Positions 33,248-43,643 of a stretch of 64,000 nt of DNA are shown piece by piece (positions within the stretch are counted from its first letter, which is position 1; each line of letters starts with the position of its first letter). The position numbers were made by a program, and so were the translations under genes. The notes below the pieces were generated by a model, which was not told where the DNA came from, ran no database searches, and worked only from the letters and a program-made list of their open reading frames with translations. This DNA is from Scleroderma bovista (lineage: Eukaryota > Basidiomycota > Agaricomycetes > Boletales > Sclerodermataceae), in contig JAYMGJ010000017.1 in the NCBI GenBank assembly GCA_037178675.1, forward strand, positions 124,001-188,000, written 5' to 3'.

Positions 33248-35238
33248 ATGCCATCAGTGCTTCATGCCAGGACAAAGGCTCAGAAACTCAGTGATGAGCA
33301 AGAACAGAAAATCCAACATGTTTGCTCTCTTCTTTCTGCTTCCAATTCTCCCAACATTCGTGCTGCTGCAGTCGAGCACAAAATCCCTTACTATACTCTC
33401 CGACGGCGGTATCTTGGGACTTCACAGGCATATCATAAAGCCCATGTGAGCCAACAGATTCTCTCACCTCCACAGGAGTCTGTGCTAGTTGACTGGATCA
33501 AGCATCTTAGCTCCGTGGGGCAACCACTCAGCAAACGGACCATTCGAATCAAAGTGGAACTGCTCTGTGGAAAGAAGCCAGGTGCTCGGTGGATTATCAG
33601 ATTCTTACGACGGCATCCTGATATCACACTTGGGAAACCAGCAGGGCTGGACCCACAGCATTGTCAAAGTTTCAACCAGACAGTGGTCGAACACCACTTT
33701 AAGTTGCTGCGGCAGGCCATTGAGGAGAAGGGGATCCCCTGGGAGAACACTTATAACATGGATGAGAAGGGTTGTCAACGAGGTGGAGGTCAGAAATCAT
33801 CACCTGAGAAGTACTTTGTTCCCCGCGGCCGATTCACAAAGTACAAGACACGGAGCGGAAACCTTGAGCTTGTCACCATCATTGAGTGTGTGTCCGCTGA
33901 TGGTAGTAACATCGCACCTGGATTTGTGTTCTTGGGGAAGTCGTATCACAAGAAATGGTTCAAAGCTCACCCAAACATCTGGTAGGTCATCAGTAATCTA
34001 TTCTTCTGTGAAAACCAAGTCACAATGATCTTTGTAGTGTCAGAACGTCACCTAATGGGTGGACAGATGATTTTATCTGTACGAAATGGTTCGAGCATAC
34101 CTTCATTCCACAGGTGATGGCACGGAACCAGTCAGGAAATCCAATTCTGCTTATCTATGATGGTCATGGGTCTCATATCACGAAAGAGATGCGTGAACTC
34201 GCCATCAAAAACAACATTGAGTTGTTTTGCCTTCCCCCACATACAACTCATGAGTTGCAACCACTTGATGTGGGGATTTTTGGGCCCCTTCAACGTGCAT
34301 GGCAGAAACAATGTGAGGAGGTACTCGAGGCAACGGGTGAGGAGATCACGAGGCGGGATTTCATTAATTGATATATGGAAGCCTGTGCACAGGTATTTAC
34401 ATCAGAGATCATTCTCAAAGCTTGGAAGAACAGTGGCATCCGTCCTCTCAATCCTCACATTTTCAAGGACCAGGACTTTGCACCGAGCATGGCAACGTCT
34501 ACAGAAGCACATGCACCGTCATCTTATCCTGTCCAGCCTCATGAGCTACCAGACCCAGGAGATATCACTACAGAGGAAGACGATGACTCAAGCAATGAGC
34601 GGTCGGACACCGAAGACGAGGACTTGCAGCACTCATCTGACAGTGGGTCTGACTCTGAAAATGGGGCTGAATCTGACAGTGGCGAAGCTGGCTCTTCGAA
34701 GCCTCTCACTAATAGCCATGGGGACCATGCACGCCGATCCATTGCCTCACCACTCCCCTCTGTATCTCTCCCCATCCAGTCTACCTGTTCTACTATCAAA
34801 CCACCAGCTATACTAAAATCAAATCCTGAGCTTGCGTCCTACTTCTCGTCCTTGGAGGATAAGGTCAGCCAGCTGGAATCCAGAGTTCGGGGCCTTGAAT
34901 CAGATGCAGAGGTGAAAAGTGGTGAACTGGATGCTGCGAAAGCACACTGTGCTCTTGCCCTTGGTCAGATCAGAGCGTTGAACAAGCGGCTGAATAAGAA
35001 GAAGGGGAAAAAATCACGAGTAAGGAATATCAACGCACGTTGGCTGACATCAGCGGAGGGTCTGCGGGAATGCGAGGCACAGGATGAGGTGAGGGCAGAA
35101 AAGAAGCAGAAGAAGGCTGAGATGGCCGCACAGAAAGCAGCCAAGCAGGCCAACAGGGCAGCCCGACAAGCTGTGCGGGGTGAAGATGTCCAGTTCAGCG
35201 GTGCGGTGCACTCTCAAACAAGAGCAAAGACAATTTGA
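33248..35238 (+). pseudogene. Pogo-like transposase with one in-frame stop
   Basis: Exon 1 (33248-33981) holds N-terminal HTH regions (IRAAAVEHKIPYYTLRRRYLG; a CENP-B-like HTH ending GARWIIRFLRRHPDITL) and the first catalytic Asp block (YNMDEKGCQRGG). A 56-nt intron (33982-34037) joins in frame to exon 2, with the second Asp (LIYDGHGSHIT, about 34152) and the third (HELQPLDVGIFGPLQRAW, about 34265). A TGA at 34369-34371 (FIN-stop-YMEA) interrupts before ILKAWKNSGIRPLNPHIF. The frame then runs to 35238 through an acidic Ser/Glu linker and a basic coiled coil. The same TGA is in the other arm. Confidence 0.9.
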
Positions 35239-35711
35239 TCGATATTGCTCACCATCTTACGATCGAGACGACTGGCACCAAGGCCAACCTGTTGAAGGCC
35301 ATCCGGAGTCGCTTCGAAACTGATCAGCACTTGAAGACTGATCCCCGCTTTGAAGGTCTTTTCAGCAGTTGCTTGCATGCTGCCATGAAACGGCCAATTG
35401 AGCAGACAAATCTTGACTCAGAAAATATCCCCCCACCAGCCACTTGCCAACGTATTGACGCCGTCCCACCAATGTCCGCATCATTTCCTAACGCAGCGCA
35501 GACAGCCATCAAACATACTCCATTTTTGACTTCATCCACAGCATCTTCCACTGCTGGTCCATCGGTGTCGCCTTCATTTGCGCTACATTCAACACCTACT
35601 CATCCTTTTACCCCAGCTCCATTTAATCCCAACAATTCTATGACATTTACCCCCACATTTGCGCCTACTACAGTGCCATATCCCTATTATTACCCTAATC
35701 CTGATTCCTGA
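35235..35711 (+). CDS. SAP-like domain ORF at the 3' end of the pogo element
   Basis: The first ~45 residues (DIAHHLTIETTGTKANLLK, then FETDQHLKTDPRFEGLF) resemble the SAP-type DNA-binding motif often seen in mushroom transposon proteins. The rest is Pro/Ser/Thr-rich low complexity. It overlaps the transposase stop by 4 nt (ATGA-like arrangement TTGATCG) in another frame. Its frame is open upstream (SNKSKDN), so it may instead be an exon of the transposase reached by splicing or frameshift. The mirrored copy is 51208-51684. Confidence 0.5.
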   Translation: MIDIAHHLTIETTGTKANLLKAIRSRFETDQHLKTDPRFEGLFSSCLHAAMKRPIEQTNLDSENIPPPATCQRIDAVPPMSASFPNAAQTAIKHTPFLTSSTASSTAGPSVSPSFALHSTPTHPFTPAPFNPNNSMTFTPTFAPTTVPYPYYYPNPDS

Positions 35712-36146
35712 GTCTATCACTGGCTCGAGTTCATACCATGCATCCTACTAAGTCACCTGGTCTGGAGATGTCTCATATTCTACTAGATCCTTATAATAGT
35801 ACTACGCTAGTAGCATCTGTAACAATTTCTGCATTGTCGCTGTCAAATGCATTGATGAAGTTTCTGTGTTATCAGCGCACATCGGAGTTGCAATGGAAGG
35901 TGTGACACAGTGTGACAGCCCTTCATTTGGCAGATGGGAACATTTGCAACTCTGTGTGATTTGGTGCTAGAAAACCGGCATTGTTCTGGCAGCTTCTACA
36001 CCCCACATATTGCATTAATTTCTATCACAAGTTCCTCCATACATTGTCCTCTAGCTGCCTATATATTTTTTACCTTACTTACATTTGTGGTTGTGTAGCT
36101 TTGAGGCATGAATTTTTGATGTTGCAACTCTGGTCAAGTGATAGTA

Positions 36147-36319
36147 GCTATGGGCTGTAAAGGGGAGATGATGCGATGTGGGGAAATTACAGTTATGTGT
36201 CGTAGCTGGGGATTACTATGCAGGAGTTAGTATAGTGCAGAAAAAAGAAAAAGGAAAGGGTGCCATGCTAGGGGGGGGGGTTCCGGGGGTGTTAGGTCTC
36301 CAAGTACCTGAGAAAGGCA
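36147..36319. other. LINE 2 3' flank
   Basis: Between the pogo end and the RNase H stop there is a G9 run and an A-rich GAAAAAGG stretch. I see no clear poly(A) tail, so the LINE 2 3' boundary is not fixed. Confidence 0.4.
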
Positions 36320-39300
36320 TCAAGTCCGTGCTAGGTATTTAAGAAGGCCCTTCAGGGCCCCCTTGTCCATGAATAAAGTTCCAAGGTTCATTCTTCTTCG
36401 TCCCACTTCTCTTCTTAGAATGTTCCTTTCCTCCTGGTAGGCTGGGCACATAAGGACATAGTGGTGTACTGTTTCGTATGCTGCGCCACACTGCATGCAG
36501 GCTGGGGATGGCACTTTGCCTATTCTGGCTAGGTGGCAGTTTAGAGGCGTGTGTCCTGTCCGCAACTGGATCAAAGCGCTGGCATGTCGCTGGGGGAGTG
36601 AATCAACTAAGGCAGCAAATTTCCCAGAGGCAAGGGAGGGGTCTATCTGGCATAGGTGTTCGCCTCGCATGCACAATGAGAAGTTGTTTCTAATGTCCTG
36701 TTTAAGCCTATCATTGTTGGCTTGTATAAGTGCTGCCTTGTTAAAGGGCAGGCATATGGGGTTACAGCCTCTCTTTAGCACTGCTGGGAGAAGGTTGGGT
36801 GGGCTAGTGTCTCCTTCTGCCACTTTCTTTGCCTCAACATCTACTGCCTCGTTACCCACTACATTTGTGTGCCCTGGTACCCAGCAGATTTTGAACTTCT
36901 CTATGCCATGCCGTTCTGTGGCTTGTTGCAGTACCTGTGTGAACATATCAGTTAATGAGTGTCTGGAGTGCAAGTCGTGTGAGAGAACTGCTTGAATAGC
37001 TGCCTGGTTTTCTACCCCCATGTACACTGAGTGCACATCACCCTTTATTCGTAGTAATTCCACCCCTAGCACCATTCCAATTTGTTTGCCATTGTATACT
37101 GTGTATTTCTTTTCACTTCCAAGGTGGTAGTGTAGTGTCTTGTCATTCCTTCCAGGCCTCCTAAGCACCACTGCCACTCCAATGCCCCCATTGTATCCCG
37201 AGCTGTCTGTGAAGATTTGTATTTCTTCTCTTGCTTCATTTGCACATTTGACTGCATCCTCCTTGTTTCCGTCAATCACGACTTCTATGTTGGGGGTCCA
37301 TTTTGGGGGGTGGCAGGGGGCTCAAATTTCCTCTGTATCTTTAGGGTGGATGGGGAAGGTGAGGGCAAGGTGGTGGAGTGGGGACTTGTGGTGCTTGTGT
37401 TTCCGATTTGCTTTCCAAATCTCATCATGAATAGGGTTGCTCTTAGGTAGAGTAGCCATCCTGGCATATGCTCGAAAGCACAACTTTTTCAGGAGGAAGG
37501 GTAGGGGCACGAGATTGGCGTGTGCAACTACCGTGTCTGTAGTGGTGGTCCTCATGGCTCCTGTGGTTGTTAGGGCATGTGTGCACAAAACTTTACCTAG
37601 TACTTTGCTTTGTCCTTTGCAGCTGGCTCTGTTACCTAGTCTCGAAACCATCTCTGCACCCCATACATCAATGGTGTAGTACATTTTGGGAACAACAATG
37701 CTGTCGTATAAGCGCTTCATGTATCATTGCTTGATTCCTAGGGAGGGTTTAGCTAATTGTCGGCAGGCAAGGGTGTACTTTATTCCCTTGGTGGCTGCGG
37801 CTGCCATTTGATCCTTAAACTTGAGTTGTTCGTCTATTACAATGCCTAGGAACTTGTGCAAGGGGACCGGTTTGATTAGCTTGCCTGCTATTTGTATGGG
37901 AACTCTCTTGAGTGGTTCAGTTCTTCTTGGGTTGGTTGTTGGCCGCTGGCATTGGCGGGATGCCTGGACTAGTGCTGTTTTGTCAATCTCAAATTCAACT
38001 TGGTGAGTGGTGCTCCACTCAATGCAGCCACCTGGGCATTCAACCATGTCCACGAGTTTTGCATTGGCTGCTTTGAACATTGGACCTCTGGCTATGAGTT
38101 TGATGTCGTCAATGAAACCAGAGGCTAGCTCCCCATTCTTTTTGTTCAGAATGTCTAAGATGTCAGCATTGTAGAAGAGAAACCCCACCACCGAGAGCGG
38201 GCAGCCCTGGTCAACCCCACTGTCTATTCTAAAAGGTTGGGAGCAAAAGTTGTTGAATTCTAGAGTGGTGGATCTTCCGGTTAGCCTTGTTCTGTACCAG
38301 TTTATGTACTCAGCTGGTAGCCCTCTCATATGCATGTTGTGAAAGAGCCGCTTGGGCACAACACTCGGGAATGCTGCCTTGACATACATGAACAGTATTG
38401 ATACATGGTTGTCTGTTGGGTGGGCCCAGGCATCATGGATGAACTTGGTTAACAGGTGAAGAGAGTCTACTGCCAATTGTCCTGGTAGGCCGCTGAAGTG
38501 CGTGGAGGGGAGAAGCTTGTACTTTGTCGCGATCTACACTATGTCTTCAGTGACACATGCAGATAATATCTTGGACATAGTGTTGAGCAGGGCAATGGGG
38601 CGGTATGCTTTAGGCAGGCCGTAATCAGGGCATCCAGGTTTCCGTATAACTACTGTCTTGGATGTCAGCCATTCTTCAGGAAAATAGCTCAGTGAGAAAG
38701 TAGCTCTAAAAAGGTGTCCCATCCATGGCACTGGGATGTCTGACGTCTTGATAAAGACAATGTTGCAGATGCCATTTGGTCCTGGGGCTTTGTACAGGGA
38801 CAGGTGGCATATGGCCCGAAAAATTTGTTTGTCAGTGATTGGGGTGAACCCACATACTGGTTCTGGGTACTGGCAAGACGTGTCAACGTTTGCACAATTC
38901 AATGAATGGGGGAAGAAGATCTCATATAGCATCTTGCTTTTCTCCTCATTAGTGTCCACTTCCTCAACCTGGCCATTGACCTGGCACTTGAGCGTCGGAA
39001 TCCTCGTGATACCGCCATCCGTTGGTGGTGCCCCAGCATACATGTGAGCCGTCCAAACACTGCTGGTGTCAATGTCCTCAAGCCATTCTTCCCAGTGGTC
39101 TTTCTTTGCCTTTTCCAGGGCAGCTGCGTACTCAGTGGTGGCCACAGCTGCTTGTTCGTGGACTGGGTGGAAGTGTTGGGCTTGAAGGTGGTGTGACTTG
39201 GTTCTTAACTTCTTTTTACGCTGTCTCATGGTTGCTAGCTCCTTGGTCCACCAGTGTTTGGTGTACGGGGATGGCCTAGTTTTCGGCACACTGATCAGCT

Positions 39301-40077
39301 GCACTTTGAATGGCTGATGTTAGCTGTGAGAACATGACATTGAAGTCATCCCTGTTTTGTATGGGTCTTGGAGGGCCCATTGCCTCCACGTTGGCGGTGA
39401 GTTGCGTCCTGAAGTCATCCCAATCAGTCGCTCTCCAACTGAAACGTGGGACTGGACTGGACCTTTCTGGGGCGATATCCAAAGACCCGATGACAGGGAA
39501 GTGGTCTGTGCGTGTGGGTCAAAGCTGAGGCCATGTGTCGCACACCACAAAGGCGGGGAGCAGGTCAGCACTGCAGAACACATTGTCAGGCCATGAGTAG
39601 TTGCCAGTGTGGAACACTTGTAATGTGGGGATCCCTGCAGGGAGAGCCATTTCCATGTTGTGGGCTTCAATGAGTGAAATGAGGTGACTGGCCACTTCCA
39701 GGTTTGCTGTTGTGAAGAGATGGGTGTCAGACAGGGAGTCCCACAGGGGGTGATGCCGATTGAAGTCGCCTAGCCATACCATACCACTTTCTCTCCCGGC
39801 CACGCCTCATGCTGTTCGCTGCACCCAGTGGTTCTGGAGGAGGAAAAGTGTGTCAGCATTCTCACAGGAGTTGTATATATTGTAGAAAGTGACTGTGCAA
39901 CCACCCGCCATGAGTTCAACTACTGTGACGTCGCTGCACTCAAGCAGAACTTGTCTCCAGCTGTTTTTTGAGACCACCTTATTTACAAGGATGACAGATC
40001 TTGTTTTAGCTGGCGTGCTGTGGTGGGCCGAGGGGTAGATTACTGTCCAGTAATGGTTTGCTCTTGTTAGGTTCAAG
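36320..40077 (-). pseudogene. LINE 2 ORF2, main part: endonuclease, RT, RNase H
   Basis: Domains from the 5' end: endonuclease (YNIYNSCEN, VWLGDFNRHHPLWD, TDHFPVIGSL), RT (YRPIALLNTMSKILSA, GVDQGCPLSVV, GFIDDIKLIA), and RNase H (IQIFTDSSGYNGG, WVPGHTNVVGNEA) with a C-terminal CMQCGAAYETVHHYVLMC segment. Breaks: TGA at 39804, about 39521 and 37724, TAG at 38534, and a frame change near 39290. RT motif A reads LFMYVKAAFPS, so the catalytic Asp is replaced by Tyr (LINE 1 has FLDIEGAF). This copy cannot be active. Confidence 0.88.
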
Positions 40078-40082
40078 AAGTC

Positions 40083-40370
40083 TGTTGAAGTCGCATGTGC
40101 ACCCGGTGTAAACCGTCGACGAAGTGCGCACAAGACTGTGACCCATATTAGTGTAGACTTAGTAATAGTCCTCTTTAGAGTAGATGTTACATGTCACACA
40201 ACACGCATCACAGTCACGCATCACACTATTTGTTGTATATAAACAGCATTCATCGCTTATATAATATAATAGCTCTTGACCAGCTACCGCTACCATCTCA
40301 GGTTGTGCACTCCACCCAACAGGTGAGTTGGAGTAGCAGTTCCTCTATGTATATAGGTATTGCCTCAACA
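40083..40370 (+). repeat. Copia 5' LTR
   Basis: Direct repeat of 48455-48742, equal length, a few substitutions. A TATA-like TGTATATAAAC lies near 40234. Confidence 0.9.
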
Positions 40371-40382
40371 GGTTATGAGCCC
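40371..40382 (+). other. Primer-binding site complementary to the tRNA-Met anticodon arm
   Basis: GGTTATGAGCCC directly follows the LTR. It is the reverse complement of GGGCTCATAACC, the anticodon stem-loop of methionine tRNA (CAT anticodon inside). Drosophila copia and yeast Ty5 are known to prime from such half-tRNA fragments. The identical 12-mer follows another LTR at 63481. Confidence 0.75.
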
Positions 40383-40755
40383 TGTGAGTGCACTGTGTGC
40401 AGCAATGCACCAGGCAGTGCTCCAGCTCCCTGAGTGTCGCTTTAATTAGCTTGATGCTGTGGACCACAGTGAGCTCCTAGCTGAGCCCCTGCACAGCCAC
40501 AAGGTGAAGTCGGTCGACGACTTGCGCCAGACAGTGAAGCTCCTAGTTTGAGCACCTGTACTGCCACAGGTGAAGTTCGTCAATGACTTGCGCCAACCAT
40601 GGCGAACATTGTCGACGACTTGCACTGGCATGACCTAGTCATGAGTTAGCTGTTGACAGAAGTGCTTTCACTAGCACTCAGGTGTTTCTTCTTTTCTTGC
40701 TTGTCCATTGTCACATTCATTTGCTGACTCCGTTGACTCCCAACAGAATATCACC

Positions 40756-41313
40756 ATGTCCAGCGCTCTTGACAAGATGGTTCCTGTGTTCACTGGCTCC
40801 AACTGGCAGCAGTGGCACACCTCTATGCAGGCCTACATTTGGGCACAAGGCCAATGGTACGTCTATTCGACAACGCAACCTGCTGATGGTCACGATGACC
40901 AAAAGGAATGGGACGACAACACTGAGAGAGCGCTTGGTAATATCACCTTGCGCCTCGCCCCTTCAATCCAGGTTGCTGTCTTGAATCTCGACAGTGTTAA
41001 GGACGTCTGGGACCACCTCAAGAAGAACTTTGGTGCCCCCAGTATTGGCTCTGCCTATACTGAGCTTAGCAAGCTCCTGTCGACTACCATCCCCGTTGGC
41101 TCCCATCCTGCTCCGGCTATCACCAAAGTGCTTAGTCACTTTGCTTATCTCAAGGACGCTGGCTTCGAGTTCCCTGCCCCTGTGCAGGCAATGATTATTC
41201 TTTGCAAGCTCCCTCCCACTATGGAGGTTGTAGCTCAGATACTCAGCCAAACATCGCCGGATGAGATCAAGAACCTCAAGCCCGATGGGATCGTCAAGGC
41301 CGCTGTCACGCAC
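40756..41313 (+). pseudogene. gag: Copia Gag, N-terminal part
   Basis: Begins MSSALDKMVPVFTGSNWQQW, a typical Copia gag start. It continues through WDHLKKNFGAPS and MIILCKLPPTMEVV to VKAAVTH, where the 2.3-kb insertion interrupts. Removing the insertion with one CGCAC copy continues the frame as TATLSFEQK into 43644. The open frame beyond 41313 (to 41391) reads insertion sequence, although the first residues after the junction in another frame (FGTVDMEKV) still look protein-like. The junction is therefore not fully certain. Confidence 0.75.
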
Positions 41314-43638
41314 CAAACGTGTTTGGTACTGTGGACATGGAGAAAGTTAGCCGATGAAACTAATGCGAAGAACGCACCCAAGATCTGTTGAAAGATTGTC
41401 CCGACTTGAGGGATACAGACAGCCCTCACTATCCATATCACGCAAAGTCAAGACTATCCTTATGCGAAGAATGAATACAAGCTCGTTGTAGCCATCTATC
41501 GCACGGGAATGACTATCCTGATGCGAGAGATGAATGCCAACGTGGACAGTCATCTATCGCACAAGAACCGCCAAGAAGCAGAAGAATCCAAGGATTGATG
41601 ATCATTTCAGTATGAGAGAGGAATGCAACATACTGCAGTCCAACTCCCATACCAGAACAACCAAAGAAGCAGAAGAAACGAAGGAGAAACGAAGGAGAAA
41701 AGGAAGAATCATTTTTAGCGCCCAAATGTCAAATTTAGGTGCCCAGTGCCGGCATTCTGATATTTTGAATAGCTCTGCCATTTTTGAAGCTATCAATCAT
41801 GTGACTATACCATCATGGATCCTAGACCGTGGTCTATCTGCCTGTCAAGTTCCGACATAAATCTGTTCATTTCCCACGGAGATATTCCACCCACAATCCA
41901 GACACCCGCTTCATCACTCACTATGGAGTCCACATTTTCTCTGGAACATTTCTCCGCTATTGCAGCAGACCTCAACTATGTCCTGCTCTTGGGACAGCCT
42001 CTCCTTGAGCTCCTGTGTACTGTCTGGTACATATCTTCCCAGCCTGCTCCCTCAGTCCCTCTCGTTCTCGGTCAGCGCGTTCTCCTTGTCAGTCCTGCGT
42101 CATGCACATACTTTGGTCATCTCAAGTCTATCGTTAGACGTGAAAATTCATACCTGGTCATCTCTGTGTCTCCTGAGTCCTCTGCATATGGTCCTTTCAT
42201 CCCAGAGTCCTGTCACATCCATCTCCCTCTATCATTCATCTCGCTTCCCTGGACACGTCGAATCCGCTATTCACGTTTCACTTCCCTGCTATCCCGCAAC
42301 AAACACGAATGAAACAGTGCTCTAGAACCATTCTTAGGAGCCCTAATAGAGTACAGAACCTTCCCCTTACTGCTCAAGGGAAGACTGCACTTCGGGAGCA
42401 CCAAATTTCGCATTTTTGCTCTACAGAAGCTCAATCCAAGGGATTTGTGACACTCTGTGACCAGCTGTGACTCTACTTGTCATTCCAGGCCCCCTGACAC
42501 TGCTCTTCTGGTCGGATCAATTCTTTTATTATCCCCCAGCCACTCCCATCAGTGGCACTGCTTCAGAAGCTCATCTCCAGATCTAAAGTTCAATCAATCA
42601 CAGGTTGTGCTTCCCTTCTGTCTGAGTCACACAGAGTCACTCTGGCTCACTCTGACTCACTCTGCTGCGCATTATTCATCCCCTCTTGGCATTACTAATC
42701 CCCATTACTCCCCTTACCAATCACTTACCAATCATCCTTCAAATCATGCTTATCATGCTGCTTATCAATTCATGACTCATGCCCCTATGATTCATATGCA
42801 TTATGTCATCGCATATGCTCATTTAGCTTCGATCTACTCATCCCATGCTTTCCCCCCCTCTCTTTTGGGCCCCATGCAATGATCTTTCCATATTCTTGGT
42901 TATACACCCCTTTTTACCTATGTTTTTTCTCTTTCCCTTGGCTCAGCAGCTTGTTCAGGCTCTCCCCATCGATGACTCAGCCTGATTACACTGCTTATCA
43001 ATTGCTTACAAATTTCTTACCAATCTCTTACCAAGCACTTAGTCATTTGTGCTTACAGGGCCACAGCCCCTCCTGTATATAAACCAGCAGCCAAAGGCTG
43101 CAAGGAAGTGTCTGCTTCCCCCTCAATAAAGCGACCACATTCACTCTCCCTCTCTGTCTATAAGCTCCCTCTTTTTCTTTGGACTTGTAGGTCACTCAGT
43201 GCTGGCCTAAAGCTCCTATATTGCTGTTTATCAGATATATCTTGTATCTGATCATTTCTCTAGGCTCAAGTGCAGTCTAGCATCTCTGTCCACTCCATCC
43301 CATCACTGTCCATCGCATTCTTGAAGCAGGAACTGTCCCCTTGCTTCCCCTCTGCTCCATCACTGCTGTTACCCCCCCTATCATCAATCTATCATCGCTC
43401 TTCTATCCCAGGACTCTTCCTAACCACTGTGGTAGGCTGAAGAGGAGTCAATACCATCCCAAGTCGCATTCCATCCCCATCAGAAGCCCTTCCCTTCCCT
43501 CCTGCATCCTGCCTGAAGGCGTGCAGCACATCCCCCTGAGGAGATTAAATACCAGAAATGCAAAGGAAGACCACCACTCGCATATTGCTGTCATTTGGTG
43601 TTGGTTGTTGGTTGTTCTGACCTCTTCCCTCACTTAGG
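41314..43638. mobile_element. 2.3-kb insertion in the Copia gag, unclassified
   Basis: Flanked by CGCAC (41309-41313 and 43639-43643); excising it restores a continuous gag frame. The start has imperfect repeats (GACTATCC..GCGA and ACAACCAAAGAAGCAGAAGAA types). Around 43072-43140 a TGTATATAAA box is followed by AATAAA, as in an LTR promoter/polyadenylation region. The ends are not TG..CA. A 165-codon open frame (41815-42312) shows no recognisable family. It could be a non-autonomous LTR-type element or a composite. Confidence 0.5.
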
Positions 43639-43643
43639 CGCAC

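Larger units (their letters stand above)
32777..36144 (+). mobile_element. Pogo-type (Tc1/mariner) DNA transposon
   Basis: Terminal inverted repeats CTATCACTTGACCRGAGTTGCAA, each with a TA duplication (32775-32776, 36145-36146). The GGAGTTGCA / TTGCAACTC motif recurs inside the ends (for example about 35886 and 35945), as expected for subterminal transposase sites. It encodes a CENP-B/DDE transposase and a downstream SAP-like ORF. The mirrored copy is 50775-54142. Confidence 0.93.
25406..36912 (+). repeat. Left arm of an ~11.5-kb inverted duplication
   Basis: Matches the reverse complement of about 50007-61565. Mirrored positions sum to 86919 through most of the arm and to 86971 outside a 52-bp indel near 26835. 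The ORFs compared between arms read the same, apart from that indel and one substitution (28017 against 58902). The outer limit is sharp: beyond 25406/61565 the two sides are unrelated. The inner limit is in the RNase H region of LINE 2. Confidence 0.95.

Noticed and set aside
34157..34816. 219-codon ORF overlapping the pogo transposase
   Set aside because: Out-of-frame shadow; the DDE residues and conserved blocks are in the other frame.
41815..42312. 165-codon ORF in the Copia insertion
   Set aside because: No recognisable domain and two overlapping open frames; not supported as a gene.
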